A DNA stretch of 64,000 nt, taken from Alteraurantiacibacter aestuarii. Its GTDB lineage: Bacteria; Pseudomonadota; Alphaproteobacteria; Sphingomonadales; Sphingomonadaceae. The DNA lies in assembly GCF_009827405.1 (NCBI RefSeq), contig NZ_WTYY01000004.1, positions 1 to 64,000 on the forward strand, given 5' to 3'. The position numbers were made by a program, and so were the translations under genes. The notes beneath the pieces are model-generated. The model searched no databases. It worked only from the letters and a program-made list of their open reading frames with translations, and had not been told where the DNA came from. Below, one piece after another: positions 25,115 to 34,153 of this stretch; position 1 is the stretch's first letter; each line of letters begins with the position of its first letter.

Positions 25115-26773
25115 CTATTCCTTGGCTGGCAGCAACACGCCTCCGGTGCGCATCGGCTGCACGTCCTGGCGGAAGGTGCTGAGGTAGCCGGTGGCGGGAA
25201 TGCGGAAGCCCGGGCCGGTGCGGGTGGCCATCTCCTCGGCTGTCAGGTCAATATCGATGCTGCGGTTCTGGACAGAGATGCGGATGATATCGCCATCCTG
25301 CACCAGCCCGATGGGACCGCCGATGGCTGCCTCGGGCGCCACTTCGGCCACGGTCAGGCCCTTCAGGCACAGGCCCGAAAGCTGGCCATCGGTGACGAAG
25401 GCGGTGGTCTTGGCAAGGCCTGCCGCGTCGAGCGCAAACAGCACCAGGCTGGCGCTGCCGCCCATCGCCGGGCCGCCTTTCAGCCCCTGATTGCGGGCGA
25501 TCACCACGTCGCCCGGCTTGACCACGCCGTCCTCGATCCCCTGCAGGCACTCCATGGAACTTTCGAACACGCGGGCAGGGCCTTCAAATTCCTCTGGCCG
25601 GGAGCCATCGCGAATGCCCAGCCGGACCACCGCTGTATCGGCGAAATTGCCGCCGAGAATGGCGATGGCGGGGCCGGGGCCGATGGGATTGTCCAGCGGG
25701 CGGATCACGTCCGGTCCCTCAACCTCATAGCCTTCAAGATTTTCCGCCAGCGTCTTGCCGGTGCAGGTGAGCGCGGAACCTTCGATCATCGGCAGCAGGC
25801 GCTTCAATATGGCGCGCGCGCCGCCGGCATCCTCAAACTGTTCGATCCGCACTTCGCCCGTTGGCCGCACGGCGGAAAGCACCGGCACATCGGCCATCTC
25901 CTCCCACATGGCGAAGATATCGAGGCCGTTTTCCGCCTCGATGGCGGTCGCCTGCAAATGCTTGATGGCATTGATTGAGCCGCTGACGGCCAGCACGGTG
26001 GCGATCGCATTGCGGAATGCGCCTTCGGTCAGGATCGAGCGCGGCTTGAGGTCCTCACCCACCATTTCCACGATGCGGCGGGCGGCGGCGCGGGCGTTTT
26101 CCTGCATCTTGGGCGAATTGCCGCGCACGGGCGCATGGCCGGGCAGTGCCATGCCCAGCGCTTCGACCACCGAATGCATGGTGTTGGCCGTGGCCATGCC
26201 CGCGCAAACACCGGGCCCCATGATGGCATTTTCAGCCAGGTCGGCGATGGGGAACTTGGGCTTCTTGCCGAACCGCTCACCAATCTGGCCCGACCACACA
26301 TCCTCCACGTCCACCGGCTCACCATCGATCTGGCCTGCCTGCTGGTAGCCGCCGATGACAAGGATGGTGGGAATGTTGAGGCGCGCTGCGGCCATCAGGT
26401 GGCCCGGCGGCGTCTTGTCGCAGCTGGTCAGGCAGATCATGCCATCCAGCAGCGCGGCTTCCACCTGCACCTCAATGTCATTGGCGATGATGTCACGCCC
26501 GGCCAGGATATAGGACCCGGCCTTGTTGGCGCCGGTGATGAAGTCCGACGGGGCGGCGGTGCGCACTTCGAATGGTATGCCGCCAGCCTTGCGGATTTCC
26601 TCCTTCACGATCCTGGCGATGCCATCGAGGTGGGCATAGCAGATCGCCAGCTCGCTGGAGGAATTGACCACCGCGATCTTGGGCTTGAGCATGTCCTCCT
26701 GCGACAGGCCGAGCGCCTTCCAGTTCGCCCGGCGAGACGGAGAGTTCGCGGCGAGGCTGCGTAGTTCTGGCAT
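25115..26773 (-). CDS. IlvD/Edd-family dehydratase (probable sugar-acid or hydroxyacid dehydratase)
   Basis: 552 residues. Three cysteines placed for an Fe-S cluster are present: Cys45 (ELAIC), Cys118 (TSCDKTPPG) and Cys190 (GPGVCAGMATANTM). The C-terminal domain carries KGGPAMGGSAS. The family removes water from 2,3-dihydroxy acids or aldonic acids. With a transporter and hydrolase in the same operon and no branched-chain genes nearby, a catabolic sugar-acid role is more likely than IlvD; this is inference. The ATG at 26773 has AGGA upstream. Confidence 0.85.
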   Translation of the reverse strand: MPELRSLAANSPSRRANWKALGLSQEDMLKPKIAVVNSSSELAICYAHLDGIARIVKEEIRKAGGIPFEVRTAAPSDFITGANKAGSYILAGRDIIANDIEVQVEAALLDGMICLTSCDKTPPGHLMAAARLNIPTILVIGGYQQAGQIDGEPVDVEDVWSGQIGERFGKKPKFPIADLAENAIMGPGVCAGMATANTMHSVVEALGMALPGHAPVRGNSPKMQENARAAARRIVEMVGEDLKPRSILTEGAFRNAIATVLAVSGSINAIKHLQATAIEAENGLDIFAMWEEMADVPVLSAVRPTGEVRIEQFEDAGGARAILKRLLPMIEGSALTCTGKTLAENLEGYEVEGPDVIRPLDNPIGPGPAIAILGGNFADTAVVRLGIRDGSRPEEFEGPARVFESSMECLQGIEDGVVKPGDVVIARNQGLKGGPAMGGSASLVLFALDAAGLAKTTAFVTDGQLSGLCLKGLTVAEVAPEAAIGGPIGLVQDGDIIRISVQNRSIDIDLTAEEMATRTGPGFRIPATGYLSTFRQDVQPMRTGGVLLPAKE

Positions 26774-26798
26774 GGGTAAATCCTGCTTGGGTGGCCTT

Positions 26799-28205
26799 CT
26801 ATTCGGCCGGTTGGGGCTGCGCATCTTCCAGCAGGCGATCTGCCGCCAGCTTGCGCGCGAAATAGGCCAGCGCCATCAGTCCGATCACCACACCCACCAG
26901 GCACAGTGCCGTGAACATATAGCCATCGAGCACGGCGGACTTGCTGGAAAGGAACCAGGCGGCACCCACATTGGGCGCGGCCACGGCGGCGAACTTGGCC
27001 ATGAAGCTGGCCCAGCCACCCCCGGTGGCGCGCACGGCGCTGGGGTAATAGATGCTGGTGATGGAAATCACCGCCGCATGTCCGGCGCTGATCATGATCG
27101 ATCCGGCCAGCACCACGGGAATGAACAGCGCGCCTTCCAGCAGCGCTCCCGATCCGATCAGCATGGCCAGCGGAATCCCCAGCAACGGCGCGGCGGCAAT
27201 CCATGCAGGTCCGCGCTTTTCGGTGAACACCAGCAGCAGCACACCGGCAATGGCGCCGATCATCCCGCCGATGGAGCTGAGATCGGCGGCCATCGTGCGC
27301 TCTATCCCCAGCTCCTCCAGGAACAGCACGCCAAAGCTGGATTTGAGATAGATCGCAAAGCTGGAGCAGAAATAGGCGAACCAGATCAGCGGGGTGATAT
27401 AGATCAGCCAGCCACGGAACAGCTCCGCCAGATTGGCCAGCGGGTCCTGCCGGGCATTGGCCTTGCGCTCATCCGACAGCACGAAATGGGTAAAGCGCTT
27501 GAGGTCGGCAGCAGGATCGAAGCGGTTGAGCAGCGGCACTATGCGGTCTGCCGGCTTGCCCTTGGCGGCCAGCCAGCGGGCGCTTTCAGGCATGGTGAAC
27601 AGCAGGATCAGCGCCAGCACGCCGGTGGCGGCACCGCAGGCAAAGAACACGCCTTCCCAGCCATAGACCGGGGCGAGGAAATTGGTCACCTGACCTGCCG
27701 CCGCACCGCCAAAGCTGAAGCCCAGCATGATGATGGTGACAGCGCGCGCCTTCTTGCCCGCGGGCATGCTTTCGATATTGATCGACCATGCCGGAGCCAG
27801 CAGGCCGCCAATCGCCAGCCCGCCCAGCAGACGCAGCACGATCAGCATCCACGGCCCGTCGGCAAAGCCGGTGATGAAAGTCAGCACCGCGCTGAGCAAC
27901 GTGCACCAGATGATGACCGGGCGCCGCCCGACGATATCGGCGATATAGGAGCCGACCAGCGATCCGATCATCTGCCCCAGGAACGCTGCCGAACTGACCA
28001 GGCCGGTCATAGTATCGGTCAGCGCCATTTCCTCGCGCAGATAGGGCAGGGTGAAGGAGATCAGCGAGAAGTCCAGCCCGTCGAAGAATGTGACGCAGCT
28101 GGAAATGACAAGCAGATAGATATGGAAGCGCGTCATCCCGCGATCTTCCAGGAATTTCGCGACGTCCAGCGTATTGGCCGGTGTAGTGGCCTGCGTACTG
28201 GCCAT
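26799..28205 (-). CDS. MFS transporter (sugar/acid symporter type)
   Basis: 468 residues with 12 predicted membrane helices. The A-loop motif between helices 2 and 3 reads GSYIADIVGRRP, and helix 1 contains FFDGLDFSL, as in the aromatic-acid/organic-acid MFS group. It is first in the operon; GGAGAGGA precedes the ATG. It would import the substrate used by the dehydratase 26 bases downstream. Confidence 0.87.
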   Translation of the reverse strand: MASTQATTPANTLDVAKFLEDRGMTRFHIYLLVISSCVTFFDGLDFSLISFTLPYLREEMALTDTMTGLVSSAAFLGQMIGSLVGSYIADIVGRRPVIIWCTLLSAVLTFITGFADGPWMLIVLRLLGGLAIGGLLAPAWSINIESMPAGKKARAVTIIMLGFSFGGAAAGQVTNFLAPVYGWEGVFFACGAATGVLALILLFTMPESARWLAAKGKPADRIVPLLNRFDPAADLKRFTHFVLSDERKANARQDPLANLAELFRGWLIYITPLIWFAYFCSSFAIYLKSSFGVLFLEELGIERTMAADLSSIGGMIGAIAGVLLLVFTEKRGPAWIAAAPLLGIPLAMLIGSGALLEGALFIPVVLAGSIMISAGHAAVISITSIYYPSAVRATGGGWASFMAKFAAVAAPNVGAAWFLSSKSAVLDGYMFTALCLVGVVIGLMALAYFARKLAADRLLEDAQPQPAE

Positions 28206-28309
28206 GATCGATCCTCTCCCCAGATCCCCTTTTATGGCGATGACGATAGAGGCAGGCGGGCAAGTCCGCTAGGTGGCAATTGGTCAAAAATTGTATTGGC
28301 TGAAAAAGT

Positions 28310-29053
28310 TCAGAATTGGGATGCCTTGACCTTTTCGCCTTCATGCCAATCCAGATCGCGCAGATAATTGTCCAGGGCATCGGCCTGCGTCGGCGTTTGC
28401 GCGAACATGAACGGCGTGTGGTTGACGATCCGGTAGCCACCTTCGGGCGCGGTCTGGATCAGCGTTTCGCAATCCGCTGCCGCCAGCTTGGCCCGCAGGC
28501 GCGATACATGCACTTCCACGCTGTTGGTTTCCGGCTCGTGGCTGATGCGCCACACGTCTTTCAGCAATTGCCCGCGCGTGACCCGTTCGCCGGGATTATC
28601 GGCCAGACGCCACAATACGCCGAATTCGCGCGGATGCAGGCTGAGCCAGCGCGCTCCGCGCCGTGCATCGCGGTGAAACAGGTCCAGCGTGATCGGCCCC
28701 AGCGTGCGCCAGCGCGGCAACAGGCCGAACATTTCCGCCACGCGCTGCGATCTGGCGGAAAGTTCGCGCATGCTGGCGCAATCGGGCAGGACTTCCGCGC
28801 ACCCCATGGACAGCAGACTGGCGCGTTCGGCGGCATCGGCCACGCCCACCAGGATCAGCCGCCACGCCGGACGGTCAGCCTCGGCCAGGCCACAGCGCTG
28901 CGCCGGGGTAAGGCTCCGCACATCGCAGATCAGGACATGCTTGCAGTCGGCCCGACAGCCATCACGACCCCTGCACAATTGCCAGCCCCCCAGCCGCAGG
29001 TCCCACTTTTCGGGCGGTTCAGATGTATCGGCTACCCAGCCGAAGTATGCCAC
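28310..29053 (-). CDS. Winged-helix (OmpR-type) regulator with degenerate receiver-like N-terminus
   Basis: 247 residues. The last 100 are an OmpR/PhoB DNA-binding domain (LHPREFGVLWRLADNPGERVTRGQLL, NSVEVHVSRLRAKL, EGGYRIV). The first part has receiver-like strands (HVLICDVRSL, LILVGVADAA) but lacks the acidic pocket and conserved Lys, so phosphorylation is unlikely. Four cysteines lie close together (LCRGRDGCRADC, then CDV). Starts at GTG 29053 with AGGAG 7 bases upstream. It is 104 bases upstream of the MFS operon on the same strand and is its likely regulator. Confidence 0.8.
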   Translation of the reverse strand: MAYFGWVADTSEPPEKWDLRLGGWQLCRGRDGCRADCKHVLICDVRSLTPAQRCGLAEADRPAWRLILVGVADAAERASLLSMGCAEVLPDCASMRELSARSQRVAEMFGLLPRWRTLGPITLDLFHRDARRGARWLSLHPREFGVLWRLADNPGERVTRGQLLKDVWRISHEPETNSVEVHVSRLRAKLAAADCETLIQTAPEGGYRIVNHTPFMFAQTPTQADALDNYLRDLDWHEGEKVKASQF

Positions 29054-29174
29054 AACTCCACTCCTGCCCCATTTCAGCTGTGCATGGCACAGCCAAACGG
29101 ACAAACATGCAATTCAGTATTATGCACGATTGCTCGGACTGCCCATGGGCCTACATGATTTGCTTTTCGGCACC

Positions 29175-30374
29175 TCAGGCGGCGGAAGAGTTTACCCCCA
29201 TGCTTTGCAGGTAGCGTTTGATATTGCGCGCTGCCTGCCGCAGCCTCTGTTCGTTTTCGACCATGGCGATGCGCACGAACCCTTCGCCATCCTCGCCATA
29301 GCCCACGCCCGGCGCCACGGCGACTTCGGCGTGGATCAGCAACTGCTTGGAAAATTCCAGGCTGCCCATTTCCTTCAGTTGCGGCGGCAAGGGCGCCCAG
29401 GCGAACATGCTGGCGGGGGGCGGGGGAATTTCCCAGCCGGCGCGGCCAAACGCCTCGACCATCACGTCGCGTCGCTTGTGATACAGCAGGCGGTTCTTTT
29501 CGACGATGTCCTGCGGCCCGTTCAGCGCGGCGCAGGCGGCCGCCTGAATCGGGGTGAAGGCGCCGTAATCGATATAGGACTTCACCCGCGTGAGGGCGGA
29601 GATCAGCGTCGGATTGCCCACGGCAAATCCGATCCGCCAGCCAGCCATGGAATAGGTTTTGGACAGGCTGGTGAATTCCACCGCCACATCCTTTGCACCC
29701 TTGGCCTGCAGGATCGAGGGAGTGGGCTTGCCGTTGAAATACAGCTCCGAATAGGCGAGGTCGGACAGCAGCCACACCTTGTGGAACTTGGCCCAGTCCA
29801 CCAGCTGCTCATAAAACGCCAGATCGACCACTTCGGCGGTGGGGTTGGAGGGGAAATTGACCACCAGCACCGTGGGGCGCGGGACGGTGAAGTTCATCGC
29901 CTTTTCCAGCTCCGCCCAATAGCGGTCGTCGGGCGTTGTGGGGACAGAGCGGATCGATGCCCCGGCAATGATGAAGCCGAAAGTGTGGATCGGATAGGAC
30001 GGATTGGGCGCAAGAATGGTATCGCCCGGCGCGGTGATCGCCGTGGCCAGGCTGGCCAGACCTTCCTTGGACCCCAGCGTGACGACCACTTCCTTTTCAG
30101 GATCGACTTCCACCCCGAAGCGGGTCTGGTAGTAATTGGCCTGAGCCTTGCGCAGGCCGGGAATGCCCTTGGATTGCGAATAGCCGTGCGACGAGGGATC
30201 GCGCGCAACTTCGCACAATTTGTCGATCACATGGGCAGGCGGGGGCAGATCGGGATTGCCCATGCCAAGGTCGATGATATCGCGCCCTTCCGCTCGCGCG
30301 GCCGCTCGCATCGCGTTGACTTCGGCGATGACATATGGCGGCAGGCGCTTGATGCGGTAGAATTCGGTATCCAT
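29175..30374 (-). CDS. Class I/II PLP-dependent aminotransferase (AlaC-like)
   Basis: 399 residues. The PLP-binding Lys lies in SLSKTYSMAGWRIGFAVG; PNPSYPIHTFG and NFPSNPTAEVVD are family landmarks. It resembles the glutamate-pyruvate/aspartate aminotransferases of the AlaC branch, which make alanine from pyruvate. The ATG at 30374 was chosen because MDTEFYRIKRLPPYVI is the usual beginning. It is divergent from phaC with a 126-base gap. Confidence 0.87.
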   Translation of the reverse strand: MDTEFYRIKRLPPYVIAEVNAMRAAARAEGRDIIDLGMGNPDLPPPAHVIDKLCEVARDPSSHGYSQSKGIPGLRKAQANYYQTRFGVEVDPEKEVVVTLGSKEGLASLATAITAPGDTILAPNPSYPIHTFGFIIAGASIRSVPTTPDDRYWAELEKAMNFTVPRPTVLVVNFPSNPTAEVVDLAFYEQLVDWAKFHKVWLLSDLAYSELYFNGKPTPSILQAKGAKDVAVEFTSLSKTYSMAGWRIGFAVGNPTLISALTRVKSYIDYGAFTPIQAAACAALNGPQDIVEKNRLLYHKRRDVMVEAFGRAGWEIPPPPASMFAWAPLPPQLKEMGSLEFSKQLLIHAEVAVAPGVGYGEDGEGFVRIAMVENEQRLRQAARNIKRYLQSMGVNSSAA

Positions 30375-30500
30375 GATTTCCGTTTCATCAGGTTGATGGT
30401 GCTGCGCGAGTGTGGCCGAATCGACCGCGTCGCGCAACGCAGGTCGATACATCGGGCGGTATTGTCTCCCAAATCACATATTTCCTTCTATGATGATTAA

Positions 30501-32399
30501 ATGAGCAAGAAAACGGGCGAAGCCGATAAAGCGGCAGACATATTCACCGAAATGCTGCGCATGCAGGGCGAGGCGGCACGGCAGGTCATGCAGACCTTCG
30601 CGCCCGAAGTGGCCCGCCACATGCCCGACCAGCACGATGTGGATGAGCTGGGCGCATCGATCATGGCCTTCCAGCAAAGCTGGTTCGACATGAACAGCAA
30701 GAGCGATGGCAAGGGCGGGGTGATGCCCGCGCCGTTCATGGCCGATCCGGCGCAGTGGATGGCGATGATGCAGGCCTGGTATGACCAGATGCCGTTCCTC
30801 GATCCCGAAGAGCAGGCCGAGCTGTGGGAAGAGGGCGTGCAATTGTGGGAGAAGATCCTCACCCATTACGGGCCGGAGGGCGAGCAGGAAGATGCCGCCG
30901 CCAGCGCCACCGATGATCCGCATTTCCCGCGCAAGGACCGGCGCTTTGCCGATCCGGCATGGCGCCAGCAGCCGGTGTTCGCGCTGATCCACCAGACCTA
31001 TCTGCTGCTGGCAGAGCGCGTGGCAGAGGCGGTGGACGAGGTCGACGGGCTGGAGCCGGAGGAGCGCGAGCAGTTGCGCTTCGCCACCAGGAATATCCTC
31101 GACGCGATGAGCCCGTCCAATTTCCCGATGATGAATCCGGTGGTGCTGCAACGCACGATCGAAACCCATGGCGAGAATCTGGTGAAGGGCATGGAGCGGT
31201 TGACCGCCGATATCGAAAAGGGCCAGCTGACCCACACCGATACCAGCCAGTTCAAATTGGGCGAGAACATCGCCTGCACGCCGGGCAAGGTGATCTATGA
31301 AACGCGGCTTTTCCAGCTGATCCAGTACACGCCCACCACCGAGACGGTGCTGGAAACCCCGCTGGTAATCTTCCCGCCGTGGATCAACCGCTTCTACATC
31401 CTCGATCTCAACCCGAAGAAGAGCTTCGTCAAATGGGCGGTGGATCAGGGGCTGAGCGTGATCATGGTCAGCTGGCGATCCGCTGACGAGAGCATGGCCG
31501 ATGTGACATGGGACGATTACATCCGCGCGCAGGTGGAAGCGATTGACGTCGTGCGCGAGCGGCTGAAAGTGCCAAGCGTGCACACCATCGGCTATTGCGT
31601 GGCGGGCACCACGCTGGCCGCGACGCTGGCGGTCCTTGCGCGGCGTGAGCAGGCGGACAGGGTGGCCAGCGCCACCTTCCTGACCGCGCAGGTCGATTTC
31701 GAACGCGCGGGTGAGCTGAAAATGTTCATCGACGATACCAAGCTGGAAATGATCCGGCAGGCGAGCCAGGGCGGGTTTCTGGACGGGCGCTATATGGCGG
31801 CCACGTTCAACATGCTGCGCGGGACGGACCTGATCTGGAACTATGTGGTCAACCACTATCTGCTGGGTGAGAACTACCCGGCTTTCGACCTGCTGTACTG
31901 GAACGGCGATGTCACCAACCTGCCGGCCAAATGGCACGAATCCTATCTGCGCGATCTCTACCGCGACAATCGGCTGGTGAAGCCGGACGAGATGTCCGCC
32001 GATGGCACGCCGATAGACCTGAGCCGGATCACCACGCCCGCCTATGTGCAGGCCGGGCGGGAGGATCACATCGCTCCGCCCGAAAGCGTGTTCCGCATGA
32101 TCGGCCAGCTGTCAGGGCCAGTGCGCTTCGTGCTGGCGGGCAGCGGCCATATCGCCGGGGTGATCAATCCGCCGTCCGCCCACAAGTACCAGTACTGGAC
32201 CGGTGCAGCGGACAGTTCGTCGCTCGAGGATTTCGAGGCCCGGGCGAAGGAACACCCCGGCAGCTGGTGGACGGACTGGATCGGCTGGATTGAATCGCTG
32301 GGATCGGACCGCGTCAAAGCCACCGGCAGGCGCAAGCCGGGCGGCAAGAACAATCCGGCACTGGAGGATGCTCCGGGCCGTTATGTGGCGATGCGCTGA
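30501..32399 (+). CDS. phaC: Class I poly(3-hydroxyalkanoate) synthase
   Basis: 632 residues, normal for class I. The lipase-like box is G-Y-C-V-A-G with the catalytic Cys366; the C-terminal catalytic His lies in GSGHIAGVINPP. PWINRFYILDLNPKKSF and VSWR are highly conserved PhaC segments. It polymerises 3-hydroxyacyl-CoA into storage polyester on granules. The phasin gene follows 140 bases downstream with its own promoter. No phaA, phaB or phaR is in the window. Confidence 0.96.
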   Translation: MSKKTGEADKAADIFTEMLRMQGEAARQVMQTFAPEVARHMPDQHDVDELGASIMAFQQSWFDMNSKSDGKGGVMPAPFMADPAQWMAMMQAWYDQMPFLDPEEQAELWEEGVQLWEKILTHYGPEGEQEDAAASATDDPHFPRKDRRFADPAWRQQPVFALIHQTYLLLAERVAEAVDEVDGLEPEEREQLRFATRNILDAMSPSNFPMMNPVVLQRTIETHGENLVKGMERLTADIEKGQLTHTDTSQFKLGENIACTPGKVIYETRLFQLIQYTPTTETVLETPLVIFPPWINRFYILDLNPKKSFVKWAVDQGLSVIMVSWRSADESMADVTWDDYIRAQVEAIDVVRERLKVPSVHTIGYCVAGTTLAATLAVLARREQADRVASATFLTAQVDFERAGELKMFIDDTKLEMIRQASQGGFLDGRYMAATFNMLRGTDLIWNYVVNHYLLGENYPAFDLLYWNGDVTNLPAKWHESYLRDLYRDNRLVKPDEMSADGTPIDLSRITTPAYVQAGREDHIAPPESVFRMIGQLSGPVRFVLAGSGHIAGVINPPSAHKYQYWTGAADSSSLEDFEARAKEHPGSWWTDWIGWIESLGSDRVKATGRRKPGGKNNPALEDAPGRYVAMR

Positions 32400-32442
32400 G
32401 GGCACGAAACCGCCCGCAAGGGACGCGCATCCTCACTTATGG

Positions 32443-32454
32443 TGCACTGCAACA
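32443..32454. promoter_or_regulatory. PhaR-like operator, site 1
   Basis: TGCACTGCAACA resembles the TGC-rich element bound by alphaproteobacterial PhaR (AniA) repressors. It is located 8 bases upstream of the -35 element of the phasin promoter. Confidence 0.5.
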
Positions 32455-32461
32455 TTTTTCC

Positions 32462-32489
32462 TTGACTTCGCACCTGCGATTGCTATTTG
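32462..32489 (+). promoter_or_regulatory. Sigma-70-type promoter of the phasin gene
   Basis: TTGACT (32462-32467), a 16-bp spacer and TATTTG (32484-32489) preceded by TGC, an extended -10. Placed between two PhaR-like sites. Confidence 0.65.
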
Positions 32490-32501
32490 TGCATTGCAGC
32501 A
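32490..32501. promoter_or_regulatory. PhaR-like operator, site 2
   Basis: TGCATTGCAGCA fits the TGC-rich PhaR motif and lies directly after the -10 box. A repressor bound there would block transcription start, as PhaR does at phasin genes when no polymer is present. Confidence 0.55.
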
Positions 32502-32539
32502 ATTAGCTGTCCGGACACCAATGCAACAAGCGAGGAAAC

Positions 32540-33385
32540 ATGGCCGACCCGAAAGAGTCCAAAGCCAGTGAAGCTGAAAATGCCAAAACCAATGCAGTGT
32601 CATCTGCTGCGGTGAAGGCAGACAAAGTGGCAACGCCCGCGCCTGCTGCTGTTGAACCGGCAGCTGTAAAGCCGGCGGTTGCTCCTGTCGCCGCGGTCCC
32701 CGCAGCGAAGAAGGCACCTGCCAAGGCCGCACCGGTCAAGAAGGTGGCTGTGACGAGGAAGGCAGCTCCGGCTGCCAAGACCAGGCCAGCGGCCAAGCCG
32801 GCCAAACCGGCAGCAAAAAAGAAATCTCCTCCGGCCGCAAGAAAGGTTCCGGTCAAGACCGCAGCCAAGCCCGCGACCACACCAGTTACCACCCCCCACA
32901 AGACACCCAGTGTCACCGAATTGAAGGAAAAGATAATGGCTACCAAGACCGCCGACGTAACCGAGATGATGAGCAAGTCGATGACTGAAGCCGTCTCTGA
33001 AATGCAGACCAAGGCTCAGGAAGCTTACGACAAGGGTACCGGCATGGTTTCGGAAATGACCGAAGTTGCCAAGGGCAATGTCGAAGCGATCGTCGAGAGC
33101 AGCAAGATCATGGCCGGCGCCATTCAGGATCTGGGCAAGACCTATGCTGATGAAGCGAAGTCTGCCTATGAAACCATCACCGCCGACATGAAGGAAATGG
33201 CTGCCGTGAAGAGCCCGACCGAGCTGTTCCAGCTTCAGGGCAAGATCCTGCGTCGCAATTTCGATGCCATGGTCGCCACTTCCTCGAAGAGCAGCGAAGC
33301 CGCCATGAAGCTGGCGAATGATGTCATGGCGCCGATTTCCGGCCGCGTGACCATCGCTGTCGAGAAGCTTTCCAAGGTCGCATAA
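32540..33385 (+). CDS. phaP: Phasin with Ala/Lys/Pro-rich histone-H1-like N-terminus
   Basis: 281 residues. Residues about 30-125 are Ala/Lys/Pro/Val repeats (PAAKKAPAKAAPVKK style) like histone H1 or PhaF tails and should bind DNA. Residues about 135-281 are a phasin_2 domain: amphipathic helices without Trp or Cys (MSKSMTEAVSEMQTKAQEAY, LFQLQGKILRRNFDAMVA). It coats PHA granules and, by analogy with Pseudomonas PhaF, may tie them to the nucleoid. In PhaF the basic part is C-terminal, whereas here it is N-terminal. A start at MATKTADVTEMM (32937) would give a plain phasin. Confidence 0.87.
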   Translation: MADPKESKASEAENAKTNAVSSAAVKADKVATPAPAAVEPAAVKPAVAPVAAVPAAKKAPAKAAPVKKVAVTRKAAPAAKTRPAAKPAKPAAKKKSPPAARKVPVKTAAKPATTPVTTPHKTPSVTELKEKIMATKTADVTEMMSKSMTEAVSEMQTKAQEAYDKGTGMVSEMTEVAKGNVEAIVESSKIMAGAIQDLGKTYADEAKSAYETITADMKEMAAVKSPTELFQLQGKILRRNFDAMVATSSKSSEAAMKLANDVMAPISGRVTIAVEKLSKVA

Positions 33386-33430
33386 GCGACACGATCTACC
33401 GCCGGTCTCTCCTCTCCCGCCGGCGTTCTG

Positions 33431-33463
33431 AATGGGCCGGGCAGTCAGACTGCCCGGCCCATT
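33431..33463. terminator. Perfect 15-bp inverted repeat after the phasin gene
   Basis: AATGGGCCGGGCAGT, a 3-base loop, then its exact complement. The arms end in A/T so it can read as a bidirectional terminator, though the T-run is short. Confidence 0.75.
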
Positions 33464-33569
33464 TGCATCTGTTGGCCCGGACTCCAGCCCCCGCCGGACA
33501 AGCCACTTGGTGATGAATTTCACCGGGCATCTTGCACCTGAACACTTCGATACGATATTTGGCTCTTCC

Positions 33570-34031
33570 ATGATCCGCGATTTCGAACCCCTTGAACCGA
33601 ACCACACTGATGCGTGCATGGGTGCGTGTCCGCTGACGCTTGCCGTTGGCCAGCGCGCCGGAAACAGGAGTCATGACGGGGGTGATGGCGGCGATGATGG
33701 CGGCGGAGCAGGGGACGGCGACAAGGGTCCCGGCGACGGCCAGCTTGGCGTTGCCACCCGGACCCGCACCAAATCCAAGAAGCCCAGCCAGTACAAGGTG
33801 CTGATGCTCAACGATGACTACACCCCGATGGAATTCGTGGTGATGGTGCTCAAGCGCTTCTTCCGCATGGATCTGGAACAGGCGACGCGGGTGATGCTGC
33901 ATGTCCACCAGCGCGGCGTGGGCGTGTGTGGCATCTTCCCCTATGAAGTGGCCGAGACCAAGGTCAATCAGGTGATGGATTTCGCCCGCGAGAACCAGCA
34001 CCCGTTGCAGTGCACGCTGGAAAAGGCCTGA
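33570..34031 (+). CDS. clpS: ATP-dependent Clp protease adaptor ClpS
   Basis: 153 residues. The ClpS core is from about residue 72 on ([44 protein letters not shown]). It delivers N-degron proteins to ClpAP. The N-terminal third is a Gly/Asp-rich disordered stretch ([19 protein letters not shown]) typical of sphingomonads. The start is uncertain: ATG 33570 and ATG 33618 are both possible; starts before 33464 would run through the terminator hairpin and are rejected. Confidence 0.9.
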   Translation: MIRDFEPLEPNHTDACMGACPLTLAVGQRAGNRSHDGGDGGDDGGGAGDGDKGPGDGQLGVATRTRTKSKKPSQYKVLMLNDDYTPMEFVVMVLKRFFRMDLEQATRVMLHVHQRGVGVCGIFPYEVAETKVNQVMDFARENQHPLQCTLEKA

Positions 34032-34153
34032 CCGTTTCGGCTCGTGCGCAGATTTGCGCGCATTTCTCCACCGGTATATCAGGGCATGACCGCGCCCACA
34101 TTCTTCGCTAAGGCCTTGGGTAGCAATCCGCACTGAACCGCTGGGTCCATTCC

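Noticed and set aside
30474-32069. Minus-strand open frame of 531 codons
   Set aside because: Antisense to phaC, which has its active-site cysteine and normal length.
32490-32502. LuxO-type site in front of the phasin gene
   Set aside because: The TTGCA halves do not form the N3 dyad; the sequence fits the PhaR motif better.
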